A stretch of 57,920 bases of DNA from Actinoplanes palleronii (lineage in GTDB: Bacteria; Actinomycetota; Actinomycetes; Mycobacteriales; Micromonosporaceae), in NCBI RefSeq assembly GCF_016862315.1, contig NZ_BOMS01000011.1, positions 1 to 57,920 on the forward strand, read 5' to 3'. The notes below the pieces were generated by a model. That model saw nothing but the letters and a program-made list of their open reading frames with translations, did not search any database and was not told the DNA's origin. Below, piece by piece: positions 53,429 to 57,920 of this stretch. The number at the start of each line of letters is the position of its first letter. Position 1 is the first letter of the stretch. Made by a program: the position numbers and the translations under genes.

Positions 53429-53662
53429 CTAAGGGTCCGCAGTTTCACCCCAGCAGCTTCGCCCAGAGCCCTTAGATACTGCACTGCCGCTACCCGTCGA
53501 ACCAGCTAGTAACTGAGGCCCGATAGCGGCCAGATCGTCCGGGCCAGGCGCACCGATACCCGCGATCCCCTGCCGGAGCCGACAGTTGGCCCTCCAGCGA
53601 CGATGAGCCTGAACGCTCGCCGGTCTTTTAGACCGCATCTCATTGGGGTTGTTGCTGGTCAA
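53429..53662 (-). CDS. Possible small protein downstream of the lipoprotein gene
   Basis: A 77-codon frame. The start would be TTG 53662 (MTSNNPNEMRSKRP), five bases past the lipoprotein stop, with ATG 53638 as alternative. QAHRRWRANCRLRQGIAGIG followed by APGPDDLAAIGPQLL has protein-like composition with a basic helix, while the last third (GSTGSGSAVSKGSG) is low-complexity. No family recognised. The distance to the preceding gene suggests an operon of two small genes on this strand. Confidence 0.4.
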   Translation of the reverse strand: MTSNNPNEMRSKRPASVQAHRRWRANCRLRQGIAGIGAPGPDDLAAIGPQLLAGSTGSGSAVSKGSGRSCWGETADP

Positions 53663-53667
53663 CAGGT

Positions 53668-53919
53668 TCAGTTTGGCGGCGCCATGTTCTTGAACTTGGC
53701 ACCGTATTGGACAGCCTCGTCGTCCGGCATCGTCAGCGCCTTGTCCAGCGCGTCACAGACCGCGGCGAGTTCGGCCTCTGTCGCACGCTGGACAGTGGAC
53801 GCTGGAGGGAGTGGCGACTGCGGTGGCGACGTCGAGGCGCCGGGGCCGGGTTCGGTTGGTGAGTCGCAGGCCGCCAGCAGAAGCGCGACGGCGACGCCGG
53901 TCATTACTCGTCTCATCAT
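53668..53919 (-). CDS. Small lipoprotein, hypothetical
   Basis: An 83-residue protein with a lipoprotein signal: MMRRVMTGVAVALLLAAC, lipobox LAAC with Cys about residue 18, followed by a Pro/Ser/Thr-rich linker (DSPTEPGPGASTSPP). The remaining part EAELAAVCDALDKALTMPDDEA is helical with one Cys. GGAGG seven bases before ATG 53919 supports the start. Function unknown; a lipoprotein encoded beside repSA and divergent from it might serve element maintenance or surface exclusion, but nothing shows that. Confidence 0.65.
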   Translation of the reverse strand: MMRRVMTGVAVALLLAACDSPTEPGPGASTSPPQSPLPPASTVQRATEAELAAVCDALDKALTMPDDEAVQYGAKFKNMAPPN

Positions 53920-53986
53920 CGGGTCGCCTCCGTGGCGTAGTCCGGCCCACTCGTGTCGTTGTCGCCAGGGGTCGTGTCGTTGACAT

Positions 53987-55639
53987 ATGAGGGCGCACCC
54001 GGAATGTGCACCTGCTGCGGCCTGCGCCGACCTGGCCACCCTCGTCCTGTACCGCCGCTCCCCCGAACTGCGCCTGCAAGCGGTCGCCCGCGCTGCCCGC
54101 GATGACTTCCCCGCCTGGCTCTCGCACGTGCAACCCGCCGCCGCGTGCACGCGGCCGGTCCGGCTGGCCGGAACCCTCACCACCATCGAAGCCGCGACCG
54201 GCCGGATCCTCGACCTGCGCCACACCGCAGACATGCCGGACGGGACCATCTACAAGCCCTGCGGCAACCGCCGCGCCAGCGTCTGCCCCGCCTGCTCCAA
54301 GCGCTACCAGAACGACGCCTACCAGCTGGTCCGCGCCGGACTCGTCGGCGGCAAAGGCGTACCGGCCGAAGTAGCGCGCCACCCGGCGGTGTTCCCGACC
54401 TTCACCGCGCCATCGTTCGGTGAGGTCCACACCCGGCGGGTCAAGAAGCACACCTGCGCCCGCCGCACCGAGTGCGACTGCCGGGCCGAGCCGTGCCACG
54501 CCCGCCGCGACCTGACCGTCTGCCCGCACGGGGCACGGCTGGCCTGCTTCGCCCGCCACGACCTCGCCGACCCCCGGCTCGGCACGCCGCTGTGCCTGGA
54601 CTGCTACGACCATGCCGGGCAGGTCGTCTGGAACCTGTACGCGGGCGAACTGTGGCGGCGCACGACCATCACGATCCGCCGCTACATCGAGCAGCTGTGC
54701 CGGGAACGCGGCGTGGCGAAAGTCTCGATGACCTACGAGCGCAACGGCACGATCCGCACCCGCTGGGTGCTGCCGGTGCGGCTGTCGTTCGGCAAAGCAG
54801 CCGAGATGCAACGGCGCGGCGTCGCGCACTTCCACGCCATCATCCGCCTCGACGGCTTCGACCCCGACCGGCCCGACTCCACCGTCGCGCCACCGGCGGC
54901 CCTCGACGCCGACGACCTCGTCGCGGCCGTCGACCATGCCGCCACCACGGTCGTCTTCGCCACCGTCCCGCACCCGCACGAGCCGGGCGGCTGGCGCATC
55001 GGCTGGGGCGACCAGGTCCTGACGAAGGTCATCACGGTTGCCGCGCTGGGAGAGGTCACCGACGCTCAGGTCGCCGCGTACCTCGCCAAGTACGCCACCA
55101 AGTCGACCGAGGTCACCGGACACACCTCCGGCCGGATCACCACCGACACCATCGACCTGTACGCCGACCAGCGCGGCACCCATGTCGAACGCCTCGTCGA
55201 CGCCTGCTGGCGACTCGCTCACGCCCGCTGGACCTGCAAACGCTGCGGCCAGCACAGCGACCGCTGGGTCTGCCCGACCTGCGCCGCGCGCGGCCGGGAG
55301 GCACTGTGGCCGGTACCGGAGAGCAGCCCGTTCCGGCGGCTCGGACGGTGGGCGCACATGCTCGGCTTCGGCGGCCACTTCCTCACCAAATCCCGCCACT
55401 ACTCGATCACGTTCGCCCTGCTGCGCAACCGGCGCGTCGTTTTCCAACGTGCCCGGATTGCCGGGCCGGAACACGTCGACGTGGGCGAGACGCCGACCAC
55501 GCTGGTCGTCAATTTCCTCCAGTTCGTGGGCGCCGGATGGCAGACACCCGCCGACGCGATGCTCGCCAACACCTCCGCCGCGATGGCCCGAGAACACCAG
55601 AACGCCGCCAGGCACTACCTGACCAGCCTGGCCGCGTGA
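53987..55639 (+). CDS. RepSA-type replication initiator
   Basis: A 550-residue protein of the actinomycete rolling-circle initiator family (pSAM2 RepSA type). Features are a cysteine-rich front (CGNRRASVCPACSKRY, then HTCARRTECDC and CPHGARLACF), the HFHAIIRLDG motif (HUH-type, about residues 280-290) and a later YLAKYATKSTE, with the Tyr as probable nicking residue; a zinc-like CKRCGQHSD...CPTCAARG near the end. It allows the excised element to replicate. ATG 53987 lacks a clear ribosome-binding site, so the start is uncertain. It is divergent from the lipoprotein gene, 67 bases apart. Confidence 0.85.
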   Translation: MRAHPECAPAAACADLATLVLYRRSPELRLQAVARAARDDFPAWLSHVQPAAACTRPVRLAGTLTTIEAATGRILDLRHTADMPDGTIYKPCGNRRASVCPACSKRYQNDAYQLVRAGLVGGKGVPAEVARHPAVFPTFTAPSFGEVHTRRVKKHTCARRTECDCRAEPCHARRDLTVCPHGARLACFARHDLADPRLGTPLCLDCYDHAGQVVWNLYAGELWRRTTITIRRYIEQLCRERGVAKVSMTYERNGTIRTRWVLPVRLSFGKAAEMQRRGVAHFHAIIRLDGFDPDRPDSTVAPPAALDADDLVAAVDHAATTVVFATVPHPHEPGGWRIGWGDQVLTKVITVAALGEVTDAQVAAYLAKYATKSTEVTGHTSGRITTDTIDLYADQRGTHVERLVDACWRLAHARWTCKRCGQHSDRWVCPTCAARGREALWPVPESSPFRRLGRWAHMLGFGGHFLTKSRHYSITFALLRNRRVVFQRARIAGPEHVDVGETPTTLVVNFLQFVGAGWQTPADAMLANTSAAMAREHQNAARHYLTSLAA

Positions 55640-55696
55640 ACGGCCATCGACCGTCAAGGCCACCTTGACACTGGACCGGAGAGGAGAGGCGAACCC

Positions 55697-56107
55697 ATGG
55701 CTGGGGGAGCAACGGAGCGCCTGACGTTCTACCGTGCCGCTGACGTGGCGGAGCGGTTGGGCTGCTCCCACTGGTGGGTGAAGGAACAGGCACGGAACCG
55801 CCGGATCCCGTACTGCTGGATAGGCGGCAGCTGCCGCTTCACCGAGGAACACGTCGCCGAGATCGCCCGGTTGACCGAGGTTCAGCCAGCAGAGACGCCC
55901 GTGGTGGGCCGCACCAGGCGGACGGCCGTCCCAGCCAGACCGGAGAGCACCAGCCGCCTGGTTGCCCGGGTTCCTCGCCGGGCGCGGGCGGCGGGTCCGG
56001 CGAAGCGGCCTAGAGACAGCGAGGGGGAAGGAGAGACATGGGATTCGCAGAGAACCGCGGAAGCTACTGGCGCGGCCGTTACAAGGCCGGGCCCGGCAGC
56101 TACCTGA
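55697..56107 (+). CDS. xis: Excisionase-type HTH protein (Xis)
   Basis: A 136-residue protein with an N-terminal MerR/excisionase-like winged helix: FYRAADVAERLGCSHWWVKEQARNRRIPYCWIGG then CRFTEEHVAEIARL (residues about 10-58). The C-terminal half is Arg/Pro-rich and low in structure. GGAGAGGAGAGG precedes the ATG. Its last 70 bases overlap the integrase start in another frame; excisionase and integrase genes often overlap like this. The protein should steer the integrase towards excision. Confidence 0.8.
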   Translation: MAGGATERLTFYRAADVAERLGCSHWWVKEQARNRRIPYCWIGGSCRFTEEHVAEIARLTEVQPAETPVVGRTRRTAVPARPESTSRLVARVPRRARAAGPAKRPRDSEGEGETWDSQRTAEATGAAVTRPGPAAT

Positions 56108-57621
56108 CGGTGGTCGATGAAACCGGCGCGACGGTCAAGTTCCGGAGCAGACGCGACGCCGAACAGGCCGCGAACGACGCGGAGGCTCGCGTCCGCAACG
56201 GTGGCCGGCCACCCCGGGCGGCGGGGCGGACGCTGTTCGCCGACTACGTCAACGAATGGTTCGACCGGCTCGACCTGGCCGTCTCCACTCTGCAGAACTA
56301 CCGCCGCGCGATCGAGGACCACATCCTGCCAGCGTTCCAGGAGTACGCGGTGGCGGCCATCACCAGCGCCGACGTGGCCCGCTGGCAGAAACACGAGCGG
56401 TCGCTCGGCTACGCGGAGTCCAGCGTGCGGCTGTGGCGCAGGATCCTGCACCTGATCCTGGCCGATGCCATGGATGAGGGGTTGCGGGAGTCGAACCCGG
56501 CCGCCCAGCGGCGGGGCCGGGGGAAGCGCGCGGGCAGATCGCCGAGCCGTGGGCCGGAGAAGACGGTCACGACGGCTCTCGGCATCGTGCTGCTGGCGGA
56601 GCGGTTGGCGCTGCTGTCCGGGCGAGACGACGAGTTCGTGGCGGCGGTGACGCTCGGTTTCACCGGGCTGCGCTGGGGTGAGCTCGTCGGGCTGGAGACG
56701 GGGTTCCTGCGGCCGGGCGTGGTCCAGGTCGAGTGGCAGCTTTACGAGTTGGACAACGGCGTGCTGCACCGCTGCCCGCCCAAGGACGACTCCTACCGGA
56801 CGGTGCACGTGCCGACCTGGCTGAGCGACTTGCAGGCGGACCTCATCTCTCGAACTGCGCCGCAGCCCTGTGCCTGCCACGGGTTGCGGTACGCGTTCGG
56901 CGGCTACGGCACCGCCAACGGAGCGGCGCGACGGACCGGTCCGAAGCTGGTCGACGTGGCGCGGGCTGCCGGGGTGTCGACCGGGACGGTGTCGAACGTG
57001 CTGAACCGTCCGGAGACCGTCGCGGAGGTGACCCGCAACGCCGTGACGGACGTGATCGCCCGGCTGGGCTTCGTACGCAGTGCCCCGACAGGTGCGGCAG
57101 CGGCGCACTACCGGCGGAACGGGTTTGCGACCTGGCTGTTCCAACCTGCGGCGACAGGCCGGTACCCGGCCAAAGCTCCGAAGGTCGCCCGCCCGGTGCC
57201 GGTCGTGGGCGAACCGTGGCCGGGTGTTCCGGTCCGGGGCCGAGCAGCGTCCACCCGGGCGGATGCCTGCTGGCTCCCGCTCGCGTCAGGCCTGACACCG
57301 CACGGACTGCGGCACTCCTACAAGACAATCATGATCCTGATGGGCACCCCGTCGCCGCTGATGGACGCCCAGATGGGGCACTCCGACAGCTCCGTGCAGG
57401 CGCTCTACGCGCACGTCACACCCGAGATGATCGGACGGCTGACGACCGGGCTCACACAGCTGTGGGAGGACGCTCTCGACGCCCGGCGACTGCTCTCCCC
57501 CGGCTCGCCGGTCGCGGTACTCGATCGGCTACTCCGGGAGAAGATCGTCTCCCAGAATTCTCCCAAAGGGACCCCGGAAACAATTCAGGACCGGATCGCG
57601 TTACCGCGACACCGGCCCTGA
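56038..57621 (+). CDS. int: Tyrosine integrase with inserted LacI-type helix-turn-helix
   Basis: A 527-residue phage-type recombinase. Residues about 1-170 form the arm- and core-binding part (ENRGSYWRGRYKAGPGSY then SAM-like EYVNEWFDRLDL-type helices). Catalytic residues are R212 (TGLRWGE), H422/R425 (HGLRHS), GHS near 446 and Tyr457 (LYAHV). Between the R and HxxR boxes, about residues 302-350, stands LVDVARAAGVSTGTVSNVLN followed by VTRNAVTDVIARLGFVRS, the complete LacI-family helix-turn-helix. AAGGAGAGAC before the ATG fixes the start. It lies 17 bases from the right att repeat. Confidence 0.9.
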   Translation: MGFAENRGSYWRGRYKAGPGSYLTVVDETGATVKFRSRRDAEQAANDAEARVRNGGRPPRAAGRTLFADYVNEWFDRLDLAVSTLQNYRRAIEDHILPAFQEYAVAAITSADVARWQKHERSLGYAESSVRLWRRILHLILADAMDEGLRESNPAAQRRGRGKRAGRSPSRGPEKTVTTALGIVLLAERLALLSGRDDEFVAAVTLGFTGLRWGELVGLETGFLRPGVVQVEWQLYELDNGVLHRCPPKDDSYRTVHVPTWLSDLQADLISRTAPQPCACHGLRYAFGGYGTANGAARRTGPKLVDVARAAGVSTGTVSNVLNRPETVAEVTRNAVTDVIARLGFVRSAPTGAAAAHYRRNGFATWLFQPAATGRYPAKAPKVARPVPVVGEPWPGVPVRGRAASTRADACWLPLASGLTPHGLRHSYKTIMILMGTPSPLMDAQMGHSDSSVQALYAHVTPEMIGRLTTGLTQLWEDALDARRLLSPGSPVAVLDRLLREKIVSQNSPKGTPETIQDRIALPRHRP

Positions 57622-57638
57622 CCTGCTGTTTTGATTGG

Positions 57639-57680
57639 TCGGGCTGACAGGATTTGAACCTGCGACCCCTTGACCCCCAG
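57639..57680 (-). repeat. Right att-like repeat: 42-base tRNA-Pro(GGG) 3' half
   Basis: Minus strand reads CTGGGGGTCAAGGGGTCGC, then GGTTCAAATCC and TCAGCCCGA: anticodon loop with GGG, 3' anticodon stem, variable loop, T-arm and acceptor strand of tRNA-Pro. The first 34 bases equal the left repeat; 8 more tRNA bases follow here. Then the sequence becomes CATTTGGG instead of the 5' half of the tRNA, so no intact gene is present. pSAM2 also uses a tRNA-Pro, which fits the RepSA/Xis/Int set. Confidence 0.9.
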
Positions 57681-57920
57681 CATTTGGGAGCCCCAGCGAC
57701 GTGCTAACAAACGTTTTACCAGGTCACTAAAAAGTATACTCGGCCGAGTAAAGGGGTCCAAGGCGGGCGCCCTTCCATGTCCACCATCATGGTATCTGAC
57801 CTGGACATATACAAACCCACCTCTCCTGGAGTGACTGTCTCAGCGCTTCGCAGCAGGCTCTGCGGACGGCCCGGGTCCGCTCACGACCAATCGGGGAGGT
57901 GAGCCGTCGGGTGGCGCTAG
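57681..57920. other. Right flank beyond the att repeat
   Basis: About 240 bases without a certain gene. A perfect 14-base palindrome TACTCGGCCGAGTA lies at 57737-57750, operator-like. A 41-codon frame from ATG 57777 (MSTIMVSDLDIYKPTSPG) ends at 57902 but has no ribosome-binding site and no recognisable relatives. This could be the start of a second element or ordinary chromosome. Confidence 0.35.

Larger units (their letters stand above)
21931..57672. mobile_element. AICE-like integrated element carrying a dpd system
   Basis: A 35.7-kb region bounded by a 34-bp direct repeat (21931-21964 and 57639-57672) that is the 3' end of tRNA-Pro(GGG). The right end holds repSA-like, xis and tyrosine integrase genes in the order of pSAM2-type actinomycete elements, with the integrase next to the right repeat. 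The rest is cargo: subtilase-MBL pair, IS630-type insertion, dpd restriction genes, IS5-type insertion, dpd modification genes and PreQ0 synthesis genes. I see no TraB/FtsK-like, KorSA-like or Spd-like gene, so it is probably not self-transmissible. Neither repeat continues into a complete tRNA within the window. Confidence 0.82.

Noticed and set aside
57639..57760. Intact tRNA-Pro gene at the right end
   Set aside because: The 3' half is perfect, but the sequence beyond the anticodon loop has no D-arm or 5' acceptor strand.
1..57920. CRISPR array or cas genes
   Set aside because: No regularly spaced repeats and no Cas-like product were found on either strand.

Overview
The window is high-GC actinobacterial chromosome. 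Frequent GTG starts, GTGA/ATGA gene overlaps and a pSAM2-type replication/integration module fit an actinomycete, probably Micromonosporaceae-like; the genus is an inference. There are two parts: ordinary chromosome (1 to about 21930) and a tRNA-Pro-associated integrated element (about 21931 to 57672).

Chromosomal part. A cut-off secreted protein gene, a long gene-poor stretch with strong hairpins, and a secreted I36-type inhibitor gene divergent from a MocR (GntR/aminotransferase) regulator come first. Next is a respiratory nitrate island: DUF2249 protein, NarK transporter, hemerythrin-like protein, narGHJI and a CBS-domain gene, mostly translationally coupled, facing a small cupin gene. A decayed patch (12.9-14.3 kb) holds remnants of a zinc alcohol dehydrogenase and a SARP-type regulator plus a 48-codon ORF of unknown status. 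A four-gene peptide-type ABC importer (two permeases, a fused double ATPase, a lipoprotein binding protein) ends at an 18-bp terminator stem. An APH-fold phosphotransferase and a hypothetical gene follow.

Integrated element. Both ends carry a 34-bp direct repeat that is the 3' end of tRNA-Pro(GGG). The right end has repSA-like, xis and tyrosine integrase genes, as in actinomycete integrative elements (AICEs), but no TraB/FtsK-type transfer gene is seen. The cargo is a dpd (7-deazaguanine DNA modification and restriction) system read right to left. queC-queE-queD-folE2 make PreQ0 from GTP. dpdC-dpdB2-dpdA-dpdB1 would insert PreQ0 into DNA and convert it to the amide. After a strong terminator and an IS5-family insertion, dpdE-F-G-H-I-J-K-D form the restriction half (SNF2, RecQ-like and DEAD/DUF1998-like helicases, an ATPase, a PLD-type nuclease and proteins without recognised folds). 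There is no queF, so the pathway stops at PreQ0, as expected for DNA modification rather than queuosine. Two DpdB-like paralogs flank dpdA. At the left end are a coupled S8 protease and MBL-fold hydrolase pair, which may be a second conflict cassette, and an IS630-family insertion.

Most distinctive points: the duplicated dpdB, the self-sufficient PreQ0 supply on a tra-less AICE-like element, the split of the two dpd modules by an IS, the LacI-type helix-turn-helix inside the integrase, the subtilase-MBL pair, and att-like repeats where neither end contains an intact tRNA. No database search was possible; all family names come from motifs and context read by eye.
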